Shown here in pieces: positions 8,187 to 15,523 of a stretch of 27,525 bases of DNA; the stretch's first letter is position 1, and each line of letters opens with the position of its first letter. Origin of the DNA: CAZLBV01 sp964557845 (GTDB taxonomy: Bacteria; Acidobacteriota; Aminicenantia; Aminicenantales; Aminicenantaceae); contig CAZLBV010000366.1 in the NCBI GenBank assembly GCA_964557845.1, positions 1 through 27,525 of the forward strand, written 5' to 3'. The position numbers were made by a program, and so were the translations under genes. The notes beneath the pieces were generated by a model. The model saw nothing but the letters and a program-made list of their open reading frames with translations. It was not told the origin of the DNA and did not search any database.

Positions 8187-8999
8187 ATGCCAAGAGATGT
8201 AGATACATCCAAAAGAATAGCAGTATTTATTGCGGCTTTTTTTATATTTTCATTCATGCTTTTTTCTGTTGACAATGAACCCGTGACTGGGAATTTAGTC
8301 GGCCATATATATGGTCAGGATGGCTCCACTCCTCTTGAAGGAGCTTCTCTGGCCTTACGGAATGTATCGACCGGAAAAGTCTATATGAGCCCCAAGTCCG
8401 GGTTGGACGGAACCGTATTACTGGAAGAGGTTGAAAAAGGTTTCTACAAGATCGGAATAATAACGGATGATGGCGGTTTCTATACCAAGGATCTTATAGG
8501 TTTGAATATCAAGGGAGAATCCACTGAAACGATCTCAGTTTCTATAAGTCCTTACAGCCAGCAAGAGGGCAGCGCAGTACGTGATATTTATGAGGATTTA
8601 TATGGCGCTGATGAAGCCCTTATCGGTCATGTCCTGAAGTACTTTCCAGAAACAGGAATGGCCCAAGTTGAGCTGATAAAAGGAATGATAAAGAAGGATG
8701 CGGTCGTTTATTTCCGGGGATTAACTTATAATTTCCGGCAGGAAGTAAAAACTATAATCCTGGACGGTAAGGAAGTTGATGAAGCTTATAAAGGGGATAT
8801 TATCCTTGTCAATGTTAAAATGCCTACAGAAATAGGAGATCTGGTGTTTATTTGCGATAAAAAGATTCTGCCTTTTATAATCTGGGGTAAGCCGTTAGGA
8901 CTGTTGATACTCGGTGCTGCCACTACCAGCGTGACCTATGGAATCTATAATGCGATACAGGAAGAACCTGAGACATCCCCATTTAGACCGAACAAATAG
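8187..8999 (+). CDS. Membrane protein with a carboxypeptidase-regulatory-like domain and an EF-Tu domain-2-like barrel
   Basis: The 270-residue product has an N-terminal hydrophobic segment (about 11-27). A beta-sandwich like the carboxypeptidase regulatory domain follows at about 37-120 (GNLVGHIYGQDGSTPLEGAS, then TGKVYMSP and GFYKIGI). At about 143-225 comes a second domain: EALIGHVLKYFPETGMAQVE, then KKDAVVYFRG, DEAYKGDIILV and EIGDLVFIC. That order closely resembles the small EF-Tu domain-2-like barrels (IGxVxxYFPK...GDxVxxKG...AxKGDxVxxKV...GDxVY). A second membrane segment lies at about 230-255. The gene has its own promoter and terminator. I do not know its function; a structural or polysaccharide-related envelope role is only suggested by its neighbours. 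The joining of these two domains outside translation is unusual. Confidence 0.65.
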   Translation: MPRDVDTSKRIAVFIAAFFIFSFMLFSVDNEPVTGNLVGHIYGQDGSTPLEGASLALRNVSTGKVYMSPKSGLDGTVLLEEVEKGFYKIGIITDDGGFYTKDLIGLNIKGESTETISVSISPYSQQEGSAVRDIYEDLYGADEALIGHVLKYFPETGMAQVELIKGMIKKDAVVYFRGLTYNFRQEVKTIILDGKEVDEAYKGDIILVNVKMPTEIGDLVFICDKKILPFIIWGKPLGLLILGAATTSVTYGIYNAIQEEPETSPFRPNK

Positions 9000-9032
9000 C
9001 ATAGAAAATTAAATAAATATTTTATTTGAAAT

Positions 9033-9061
9033 ACCCGGCTGAAAATGCCGGGTTTTTTTTT
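9033..9061 (+). terminator. Rho-independent terminator
   Basis: A perfect 7-base stem, ACCCGGC (9033-9039) and GCCGGGT (9047-9053), encloses a 7-base loop and runs straight into nine T residues. It closes the single-gene unit that ends at 8999. Confidence 0.92.
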
Positions 9062-9123
9062 ATATATTGAAGTTGGTGGGAGTTTTATTCAGTTGATAGA
9101 ATCATTATTTATGTTAGAATAAA

Positions 9124-9296
9124 ACCTGAAGATAGAAGAAAACCGAAAATCAAATACAAGGAGTCAGAAGATAGAAGAAAACCAAAAACCTGAAATCCGA
9201 AATATTCCTCATCCACTCATTGACTCATCTACACATCGACCTGAAGAGTCAGGAGCCAGGAGAAAAACATTAAATCCGAAGTACGAAATCTGAAAA
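9124..9296 (+). repeat. Composite low-complexity repeat, copy 4 (forward)
   Basis: Two rounds of modules are present: GAAGATAGAAGAAAACC, the CCGAAATC module, CATCCACTCATTGACTCATC with CTACACATCGACCTGAAG, then AGTCAGGAGCCAGGAGAAAA and a second CCGAAGTACGAAATC stretch. The last module runs directly into the first codons of the glycosyltransferase gene, with no room for a normal ribosome site. Confidence 0.85.
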
Positions 9297-10531
9297 AAAT
9301 TCTGATCTCTGCTTATGCTTTTAGCCCTATGGCTGCCTTACAGTTTCATCCCGGAGAAGATACTTTTGGATGGAAGCTGGTTGAACAGATAAGCAGTGTG
9401 CATGATGTCTGGGTTCTGACTCACAGCTCCAACCGGGAAGAAGTGCTGGAGGCGCTTTCCCGGGGAGAAATGCCGGGGGTGAACATTCATTTTTTAGAGC
9501 TTCGGGGGTTTTTAGGGAAACTCTACAAGAGAAAATACGGCCAAAACCTATATTATTACTTTTGGCAGAGGTCAGCCCGGAAAAAAGCGCTGGAACTCCA
9601 TCAGGAAATAGGATTTGATCTGGTTCATCATTTAACTTTGGGACGCGGATGGCTGGCTGGTTTTGTAGGAGCTGATCTTCCTGTGCGCTTTGTCTGGGGG
9701 CCGTTGGGGGGCAGTCAGAGAATTCCAAAGGGTCTGTCAGGTGAATTGAACTTTTTCCTTCGTTTTAATGAGTGTATCAGGAGAATGATGCGATGGCTGG
9801 GAAGGCATTTGCCTGCCCGGAAAAAGTGTATTAGAAAGGCCAAAATGATCCTGGTGAGCAGCCAGGAAATAAGAGATGAAATCCCAAAAAAATATAGAAA
9901 AAAGATTAGACATTTCCCGGCTCATGGGATCGATAAAGATGATATCCGGGTCAAACCGGTAAAGGCAAGAAAACCAAAAAAATTTCAGGTTATTTCTGTA
10001 GGAAAGATAGAGCTTAGTAAGGGTTTTGAGCTGGCGGTGGCGGCTTTTAATCGTTTTGCCGCAGATGATCACAATGCGGAAATGACCATAGTTGGAGAGG
10101 GTCCGGAGAGGGAAAGGATCGAGAGTTTGATCATAGAGTTGGGTTTAGCCGGTAAAATTACCATTCAGAATAGGATGGAGCGGGATGAGCTGTTAAAGCA
10201 GATCAAGCTCAGCGATGTGTTTTTATATAACGGGTTTAAAGACGAAGGCGCTGCGGTTGTGGTTGAGGCTATGGCCTGCGGGCTTCCCATTGTTTGCCTG
10301 AATATAGGAGAGTCTGGATTTAATGTTAAGGAAAAATGGGGGATCAAAATTCAACCTAAGGGCAGAAACTATGTGATCGATGAAATCGCCAAAGCTTTAA
10401 GCAGGCTCTATAAGAACGAAAAACTGAGAGCTGAAATGGGGGAAGCTGCCCGAAAACGAGCCAGGGAATATTACGAGTGGGGACGGTTGGGGAAGCGGAT
10501 GGTGGAGATTTATGAGCAGATATTTTTCTAG
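9290..10531 (+). CDS. Family-4 glycosyltransferase (GT-B fold), start codon disturbed
   Basis: The product should add a sugar from a nucleotide donor to the growing lipid-linked repeat unit. The C-terminal half has the GT4 signatures: ISVGKIELSKGFELAVAAF, IVGEGPERERIE and the E-x7-E motif in EGAAVVVEAMACGLPIV. The first ATG in frame is at 9329, but the reading frame upstream encodes KKILISAYAFSP, the conserved first strand of GT4 enzymes (usually MKILISAYACSP). The natural start should therefore be the codon at 9290, which now reads CTG and lies at the edge of a composite repeat. Either a rare CTG start is used, or a shortened protein starts at 9329 without the first Rossmann strand. The TAG stop falls inside the inverted repeat of the next element. 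Product class is firm; start and activity are not. Confidence 0.85.
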   Translation: MKKILISAYAFSPMAALQFHPGEDTFGWKLVEQISSVHDVWVLTHSSNREEVLEALSRGEMPGVNIHFLELRGFLGKLYKRKYGQNLYYYFWQRSARKKALELHQEIGFDLVHHLTLGRGWLAGFVGADLPVRFVWGPLGGSQRIPKGLSGELNFFLRFNECIRRMMRWLGRHLPARKKCIRKAKMILVSSQEIRDEIPKKYRKKIRHFPAHGIDKDDIRVKPVKARKPKKFQVISVGKIELSKGFELAVAAFNRFAADDHNAEMTIVGEGPERERIESLIIELGLAGKITIQNRMERDELLKQIKLSDVFLYNGFKDEGAAVVVEAMACGLPIVCLNIGESGFNVKEKWGIKIQPKGRNYVIDEIAKALSRLYKNEKLRAEMGEAARKRAREYYEWGRLGKRMVEIYEQIFF

Positions 10532-10782
10532 ACTATTCATAAAAAATGCCTATAGATATATTGGAAATATTATTATCAGTAATGTTTAATATCTCTCCAG
10601 AAATCATAAAATATCTCGATTCTTATTTTATGTTATTTATTCTATTCTAATCGGCATTTTTTACCCTTTGGGCGCGCCGATCTCAGCACAAATACTTCAT
10701 CGCCCTGAGTTCGCGGTAGACATCTACAGCTTCACTCAAGGCGCCTTGTATTTGCACTAACCTCGACACGTGAATAGCCTAG
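10528..10782. repeat. MITE-like element, longest copy (C)
   Basis: The element is bounded by CTAGACTATTCA (10528-10539) and TGAATAGCCTAG (10771-10782), a 12-base inverted repeat with one mismatch. The middle is AT-rich and contains the block at 10672-10718 shared with the fragment at 4310-4356; the right 53 bases are shared with the copy at 1-89. No transposase is encoded, so it would have been moved by an enzyme from elsewhere. Its outer CTAG could be part of the inverted repeat or a duplicated target, since CTAG is its own reverse complement. It fills much of the 486-base gap 10532-11017. Confidence 0.7.
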
Positions 10783-10813
10783 GAATTCGAATTTATGCCT
10801 GGACAATATGAAA

Positions 10814-10930
10814 CAGAGGTCAGGAGTAAGAAAATTAAGGGAAATGATACAATTTTTTTTCAAAAAATTAGTTCAAGTCTCCAATTTTCCATCGTCACAT
10901 CCACCCATTTACTCATTAACTCCTCTACTT
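10814..10930 (+). repeat. Composite low-complexity repeat, copy 5 (degenerate, forward)
   Basis: A GAGGTCAGGAGTAAGAAAA stretch and a pyrimidine-rich CATCCACCCATTTACTCATT stretch flank a poorly conserved middle. It is the most eroded long copy in the window. Confidence 0.65.
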
Positions 10931-10970
10931 AAAAATCCGCGTCATTTTGGGGATATTAGCAAATTTTAAT

Positions 10971-10998
10971 TTGACTGAATAGCCCAAGAACATATAAA
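10971..10998 (+). promoter_or_regulatory. Sigma-70-type promoter of the wza-like gene
   Basis: TTGACT (10971-10976) is followed 16 bases later by TATAAA (10993-10998). The ribosome site AAGGTG (11005-11010) and the ATG at 11018 follow closely. Confidence 0.6.
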
Positions 10999-11017
10999 AT
11001 ACACAAGGTGAATTGAA

Positions 11018-11860
11018 ATGAAACGATCATTATTAATGCTAATAGTCTTCAGCCTGTGCGGGTTTTTTACCCTAGGGGCTGGGGTTCAGCAGTTCTCTAG
11101 TGAATACCGGGTAGGGCCAAAAGATCTTTTGGAAATAAAGGTTTTTGGCATCGATGAATTAAACCAGACTGTTCGTGTTTCTGAGGAAGGAAAGATCAGT
11201 TTACCATTACTGGGAGAAATTGAAGTCGAGGGGCTGACCCAGAATGGATTGGTCCTCAAGCTGGAAGAGCTGCTCAAGGAAAAGTATTTGCAGGACCCTA
11301 AAGTATCCATTTTCATTCGAGAGTACCAAAGCAAGAGAGTCTCTGTTCTGGGAGCCATCCGCACCCCCGGGCCGATCGAAATTCTTGGACGGCAAACGCT
11401 CCTTCAGGTGATCTCGGAAGCCGGAGGATTGACCAATGAAGCCGGCAGCGACATCATCGTTATCCGACAGCTTGCAGACGGCTCCAGCACCTCGCTAAAA
11501 ATATCAATCGATGACCTTATCCTTCGGGGAGATCCGACCTTGAACATTCCTCTTCAGCCGGGGGATATCGTAAACGTTCCAGTGGACAAGCAGGTCTATA
11601 TTTATGTTTTTGGGCAGGTGAAAAGTCCTGGGGCCCTTCAGGTGAAGATGTCGAACATTCCCACTCTATTACAGGCGATCGCTCAGGCCGGAGGTTTTGG
11701 GGAGCGGGCCTCTAAAGGCAGTGTATTGATCAAAAGAGTTGATGAGAATGGAAAGGAAACCCAGATCAAGGTCAACGCCAAAGATATCATAAAAGGAAAA
11801 ATCAGAGACATCCAGCTTCTCGAGAACGATACAATATATGTGCCGGAATCGATCTTTTAA
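11018..11860 (+). CDS. Polysaccharide export protein (Wza-like, SLBB domains)
   Basis: The 280-residue product has a signal peptide (about 1-21), then the polysaccharide biosynthesis/export domain beginning YRVGPKDLLEIKVFG and containing GKISLPLLGEIEVEGLT. Two SLBB domains follow, each starting with an xVxVLGAIRTPGPIEI-like or VYIYVFGQVKSPGALQV-like strand and containing LLQVISEAGGLT or LLQAIAQAGGFG, and the protein ends near NDTIYVPE. Family members form the periplasmic and outer-membrane channel for capsule or exopolysaccharide export. There is no clear lipobox Cys after the signal peptide, and the protein is shorter than E. coli Wza, so an additional outer-membrane partner, perhaps the barrel at 3037-4296, may be needed. 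The gene has its own promoter and precedes the CpsB-like gene. Confidence 0.88.
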   Translation: MKRSLLMLIVFSLCGFFTLGAGVQQFSSEYRVGPKDLLEIKVFGIDELNQTVRVSEEGKISLPLLGEIEVEGLTQNGLVLKLEELLKEKYLQDPKVSIFIREYQSKRVSVLGAIRTPGPIEILGRQTLLQVISEAGGLTNEAGSDIIVIRQLADGSSTSLKISIDDLILRGDPTLNIPLQPGDIVNVPVDKQVYIYVFGQVKSPGALQVKMSNIPTLLQAIAQAGGFGERASKGSVLIKRVDENGKETQIKVNAKDIIKGKIRDIQLLENDTIYVPESIF

Positions 11861-11974
11861 AGCTTGTAAATTCGGCTTTTCGCCGTGATTATTATCGATG
11901 ATGTCAGCAGAAATAAACAGAATCACTCGATGTGTGAATAATCTATGGATTAAAGTAAATAACAGGAACAGCGC

Positions 11975-12784
11975 ATGATCGATCTGCATTCCCATATACT
12001 TCCCAATATTGATGACGGCGCCAGGAACATCGAGATGGCGGTGGCGATGGCGAAGATCGCGGAGGAGGATGGGATCGAACAGATGGTGGCGACTCCTCAT
12101 CTTTTTCGGGGAGAATATGTTTATGATGACCTGAATATCATCAACATTAAAGTGGATGAGCTAAAAAAAGCCTTAAAGGAAAAATCCATCAGGCTGAATA
12201 TTTTACCTGGAGCCGAAGTCCATATTGCTCATAATCTGATCGATGAGATCCGCAAGCACAGAAATTCCTTGGTCATCGGTAATTCCTCTTATATGTTTGT
12301 CGAGTTTCCTGCGGATCATGTGTTTTCCGGAGTAAAAGACCTGTTTTTCGAGATGATGTCAGAGGGTATCACCCCTATTATCGCTCACCCGGAGCGAAAT
12401 AGTGTGTTTCGTGATCATCCCAGGCTGCTGTATGAGCTTATTAAAATGGGGGCCTTGGCTCAGGCGAACAGGGGAAGTTTCACCGGTTTATATGGGAGGC
12501 ATGCTCAGGATACGGTTTTTTTATTCCTGGAAATGGATCTGCTCCATTTCTGCGCCACTGACTGCCACAATCCGGATGTCAGTGCTCCCCGTCTGCTGGA
12601 GGCCGCTCGTATCATTGCGGAGTCTAAGGATGAGGATACGGCTGTTGCCATGGTAAGGGATAATCCCAGAGCTGTGATTGGTGACCGGCTGATCCCATTT
12701 CTGCCGGATCCCATCGATCCTGAGGCTAAGAAAAAGTCCATGAAAATTAAGCTGCCCTCCTTTTTAAGAAGTAGAGATAAATAA
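11975..12784 (+). CDS. CpsB/YwqE-like PHP-family protein-tyrosine phosphatase
   Basis: The 269-residue product has the metal-binding motifs of the PHP family: HSH at residues 5-7 (in IDLHSHILPNIDDGA), ATPHLF at about 39-44, GAEVHI, IIAHPERN and ATDCHN near 194. This set and the length match CpsB/YwqE phosphatases, which remove phosphate from tyrosine kinases of the Wzc/CpsD type and so set polysaccharide chain length. It lies 114 bases after the Wza-like gene. No BY-kinase or Wzc-like gene lies in the window, so its substrate must be coded elsewhere or it may act on something else. The ribosome site is AGGAAC upstream of the ATG. Confidence 0.85.
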   Translation: MIDLHSHILPNIDDGARNIEMAVAMAKIAEEDGIEQMVATPHLFRGEYVYDDLNIINIKVDELKKALKEKSIRLNILPGAEVHIAHNLIDEIRKHRNSLVIGNSSYMFVEFPADHVFSGVKDLFFEMMSEGITPIIAHPERNSVFRDHPRLLYELIKMGALAQANRGSFTGLYGRHAQDTVFLFLEMDLLHFCATDCHNPDVSAPRLLEAARIIAESKDEDTAVAMVRDNPRAVIGDRLIPFLPDPIDPEAKKKSMKIKLPSFLRSRDK

Positions 12785-12819
12785 AAAAAGTAGAAAAAAT
12801 AAGGGAAAAATAAAATTTA

Positions 12820-13458
12820 ATGAAGAATCCTACGGCAAGTTTCTTTCCAGACAGCTTTAAAATAATTATTTGTTTTCATCTGTTCTTTTTTATCCTTCTG
12901 GCCAGTGTTTGCACCAGTGGGGAGAGACAGAATGAGAATAAAGGGGAGGGGAAATATTCGGTCGAGGAGGCGTTTAAGGTGTTGGGATTGATCGAGAAGA
13001 TCGAAGCTGCTCAGATGGAGACCATGCAGCCTGGTCCTGATTCTGTGCGAAAGGTAGAAGTTACCGAAAGCGAATTCAATTCCTACATTGCCTACCGCAT
13101 CGATGTCGAAAAAGAGGAGATTATGCGGGCCCTTCAATTAAAATTTTTCGATGAGAATAAAGTAGAAGGGAGGATATTTATCGATCTTAAGGGGCAAAAT
13201 TTACCAGCCATGCTAAAACCGGAAATGAATGTTTTTTTTACCGCTAACATTGAAACCGATCAGGGTGCGGTTCGCTTGAATCTAAAAGATCTATTTCTTG
13301 AAAACCGGCGGGTAATGCCGGCTGTCCTGGATCTGATCATCGCCATAAGCGCCAAGCTGAGCGGGGAGGAGGCGACCAGTATTAGTGATTGGTATGAACT
13401 TCCGTATGGGATTAAGGAGATTGTGATCCGGACGGGAAAGGCGGAGTTTTATTATTGA
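12820..13458 (+). CDS. Exported protein of unknown function
   Basis: I do not recognise this 212-residue protein with certainty. It has a hydrophobic N-terminal segment (about 15-31, ending ASVCTSGE, not a canonical lipobox) and a charged linker, then a mixed alpha/beta region. The part with VTESEFNSYIAYRI, VEGRIFIDLKG, DQGAVRLNLKDLFLENR and a terminal GIKEIVIRTGKAEFYY has the look of the LmeA/DUF2993-type lipid-binding fold (helix, then long beta-sheet with inner leaflet positions), but this is only a pattern impression. It starts 35 bases after the phosphatase gene with AAGGG upstream, so it may be co-transcribed and serve the envelope. Confidence 0.6.
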   Translation: MKNPTASFFPDSFKIIICFHLFFFILLASVCTSGERQNENKGEGKYSVEEAFKVLGLIEKIEAAQMETMQPGPDSVRKVEVTESEFNSYIAYRIDVEKEEIMRALQLKFFDENKVEGRIFIDLKGQNLPAMLKPEMNVFFTANIETDQGAVRLNLKDLFLENRRVMPAVLDLIIAISAKLSGEEATSISDWYELPYGIKEIVIRTGKAEFYY

Positions 13459-13499
13459 AAAGAAGAGTAGATAAATTTTAAGTGTTAAGTTGAAAAAAT

Positions 13500-13712
13500 A
13501 TGATCCCATCCACTCATTCACTCATCTACTCATATACTTTAGAAGTCAGGAGTCAGGAGGAAAACCAAAAATTAAAAAATTTAAATCCGAAGCACGAAGC
13601 ACGAAATCCGAAACAAATTCGAATGTTCAAATGACCAAAATTCAAAACGAAACATCGGTTTTTAGAAACTCCCATCATCTCATTGACCCATTCACTCATC
13701 CACTAAGGAATT
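13500..13712 (+). repeat. Composite low-complexity repeat, copy 6 (forward)
   Basis: Pyrimidine-rich CCATCCACTCATTCACTCAT, then AGAAGTCAGGAGTCAGGAGG, then the CCGAAGCACGAAGCACGAAA module and a GTTCAAATGACC stretch, and again CATTCACTCATCCACTAAGG. The last unit ends five bases before the rsmD start codon, and the ribosome site (AAGGAATTTGTA) may be partly made from the repeat. Confidence 0.85.
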
Positions 13713-13716
13713 TGTA

Positions 13717-14265
13717 ATGATAAGAGTCATAAGAGGAAAATATAAGGGCAAAAAGCTCAGGAGGGTAACAAGTCCTGAAGTCCGTCCCATGCCGGATAAA
13801 TTAAAGGAATCTCTGTTCAATATGATCCATCCGTCACTTGAAGGCGCCTTCATGCTCGATGGATTCGCAGGAACCGGATCTGTCGGGATCGAGGCTCTCA
13901 GCCGGGGGGCCGACTATGTGGTATTCGTGGATGAGTATTATCCCGCTGTCAAGACTATCAAGCATAATCTGGATAAATGTGAGTCCCAAGACGATGCCAG
14001 GGTCGTCCATAAGGAATTTAACCGGGCGGTCATAATGCTGGCCAAAGAAGGCTATTCCTTTGATCTTATTTTTTTGGATCCGCCCTATAAGCTCTTGGAA
14101 AAAAGAAATCCTTTAAAAGTTATAAGTAAACGGGAAATTCTTAAGGAGGGTGGGCGGATCATACTCCGGCATCATTTTAAAACAGATTTCAAGACAAGAT
14201 ATTTCAAGCTCGAAAGAAAGATAAGGATCGGAGATGATGTCTTGCAATTTTATTCTTTAACTTAG
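13717..14265 (+). CDS. rsmD: 16S rRNA (guanine966-N2)-methyltransferase RsmD
   Basis: The 182-residue product matches RsmD in length and layout. It starts MIRVIRGKYKGKKL, continues with RPMPDKLKESLFNMI, and has the SAM-binding motif FAGTGSVGIEALSRGA and the catalytic motif DPPY (in LIFLDPPYKLL). RsmD methylates G966 of 16S rRNA in the assembling small subunit. It follows a long repeat, so it probably begins a new transcription unit or relies on readthrough from the left. Confidence 0.92.
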   Translation: MIRVIRGKYKGKKLRRVTSPEVRPMPDKLKESLFNMIHPSLEGAFMLDGFAGTGSVGIEALSRGADYVVFVDEYYPAVKTIKHNLDKCESQDDARVVHKEFNRAVIMLAKEGYSFDLIFLDPPYKLLEKRNPLKVISKREILKEGGRIILRHHFKTDFKTRYFKLERKIRIGDDVLQFYSLT

Positions 14266-14385
14266 GCTGGATGGTACATCCGCCAGGGTTGATGATTGAT
14301 TAAGAACCAATCGAAAAGATTGAATTAGTCAGTTATTTAGATTAGAATTTACATTAATGCCATATTAAAGTGAGCTAATACATCC

Positions 14386-15249
14386 ATGAAGTTTATCAGA
14401 TCAAAAGATGATTCACATTTGAAAAAAAGGCCTTTTTTCAGCGAGGATGATCTGTTTTCTGAATTGGAAAAAAAGACCGGCACATCTTTATTTCTGGGAA
14501 AATATTCATTGACAGAGATCGAGGTAGTCTTAAGAAAGAAAAATTTTATTAGAGACGCCAAGAAACGTAAACTCTGGCCTATAGATTATGATATTGACTC
14601 CTCCAGTTTTCCTCCGCTGCAGAGGTTCAGGATTTATTACGGAAATAAAAATGCGGATAAGCTGATCGTTGATCTTAAATTAAAGGAAGCCGTATACCGG
14701 CCCAAAGCAGAGATCGCTCCGTTTTTTAATACGAGTAAGTTTAAATTTTTAAATCTCGAGTGGTTAACGCTGCAAAATCCCCGGATGGAATTCTCGAGCG
14801 AGAAATCTCCTCTTCCGGGTCAGGAGCATCCTGGACTCAGTCTAGGGAAAAAAATAAGGGATCTTTTCGTCTATTTGGCCAGATTGTTGAAAGATGATGG
14901 GCTATTGGCTTTTCCGGCCTATTTTCATAATGCTATCCTCTTTTCCCGAAGTTTTAAATTCATTAATCCGGAGAAAGAAGGGGAGATAAGAGCCATTATT
15001 AGATCTTTCCCTGAGGTTACCTTTAAACAACTGGCCTGGATCGTGCATCTTAACTGTCTGCTGGATGAGGCGGGCGAGGTTTATGAATGGAAGGCAGAGG
15101 AGCAGATCTATCCTATCCATAAGGAATTAACGGAGTATTTCCAATCGGATTATTATCGCGATAAGGTAAAAGAAGCCAAATCCCGGATGAAGTACAGGAT
15201 AGACTGGCCGGCCTTTCAGAAGAAATGCCCCCCATCCACTTGCAATTAA
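14386..15249 (+). CDS. Conserved-looking protein of unknown function
   Basis: I do not recognise this 287-residue protein. It has no signal peptide or membrane segment, so it is probably cytoplasmic. Distinct stretches that look like conserved family blocks are LEWLTLQNPRMEF, LPGQEHPGLSLGKKIRDLF, DGLLAFPAYFHNAILFSR, FKFINPEKEGEIRAI and a late QLAWIVHLNCLLDE. No Shine-Dalgarno sequence is visible before the ATG at 14386. The gap before it (14266-14385) holds a small hairpin GGATG/CATCC near 14270-14282 and nothing else I can name. Its C-terminus (PPSTCN) is encoded by a CCATCCACTT stretch resembling the pyrimidine-rich repeat module. The neighbours are ribosome-related genes, which is weak evidence for its role. 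Confidence 0.65.
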   Translation: MKFIRSKDDSHLKKRPFFSEDDLFSELEKKTGTSLFLGKYSLTEIEVVLRKKNFIRDAKKRKLWPIDYDIDSSSFPPLQRFRIYYGNKNADKLIVDLKLKEAVYRPKAEIAPFFNTSKFKFLNLEWLTLQNPRMEFSSEKSPLPGQEHPGLSLGKKIRDLFVYLARLLKDDGLLAFPAYFHNAILFSRSFKFINPEKEGEIRAIIRSFPEVTFKQLAWIVHLNCLLDEAGEVYEWKAEEQIYPIHKELTEYFQSDYYRDKVKEAKSRMKYRIDWPAFQKKCPPSTCN

Positions 15250-15252
15250 TGC

Positions 15253-15282
15253 TTTACTGGCAAGGTTAGTATCTGCTATAAT
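15253..15282 (+). promoter_or_regulatory. Possible promoter of the rpmE-prfA-prmC operon
   Basis: A perfect TATAAT (15277-15282) has TTTACT (15253-15258) 18 bases upstream, a four-of-six match to the -35 consensus. The rpmE start follows 26 bases later with AGAGGT as ribosome site. Confidence 0.5.
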
Positions 15283-15308
15283 AAGCGCCTGATTAGAGGT
15301 ATAGTGAT

Positions 15309-15518
15309 ATGAAAAAAGATATACATCCTGAATATTCAGAATGCACCGTAATCTGTGCCTGTGGGAACACCTTTACCACCAGGTCGACCAAAAAGGAGAT
15401 CCGGGTTGAAATCTGCTCACAGTGCCATCCTTTCTTTACAGGCAAACAGAAGTTCATCGACAGCGCCGGCCGCGTGGAAAAATTTAGGAAAAAATACGGT
15501 GACCAGAAGAAGAAATAG
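15309..15518 (+). CDS. rpmE: 50S ribosomal protein L31 (zinc-binding type)
   Basis: The 69-residue product has the L31 start (MKKDIHPEY) and four cysteines, C16, C18, C36 and C39, placed as in the zinc-binding form of L31. The tail HPFFTGKQKFIDSAGRVEKF is characteristic. It belongs to the large subunit and bridges to the small one. Only five bases separate it from prfA, an arrangement common in bacteria. Confidence 0.95.
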   Translation: MKKDIHPEYSECTVICACGNTFTTRSTKKEIRVEICSQCHPFFTGKQKFIDSAGRVEKFRKKYGDQKKK

Positions 15519-15523
15519 GCGAA

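Noticed and set aside
11870..11895. CGGC/GCCG hairpin after the Wza-like gene as a terminator
   Set aside because: The stem is only four bases and no T-run follows.
13490..13717. A 75-codon reading frame ending at the rsmD start
   Set aside because: It is again translated composite repeat, without a ribosome site.
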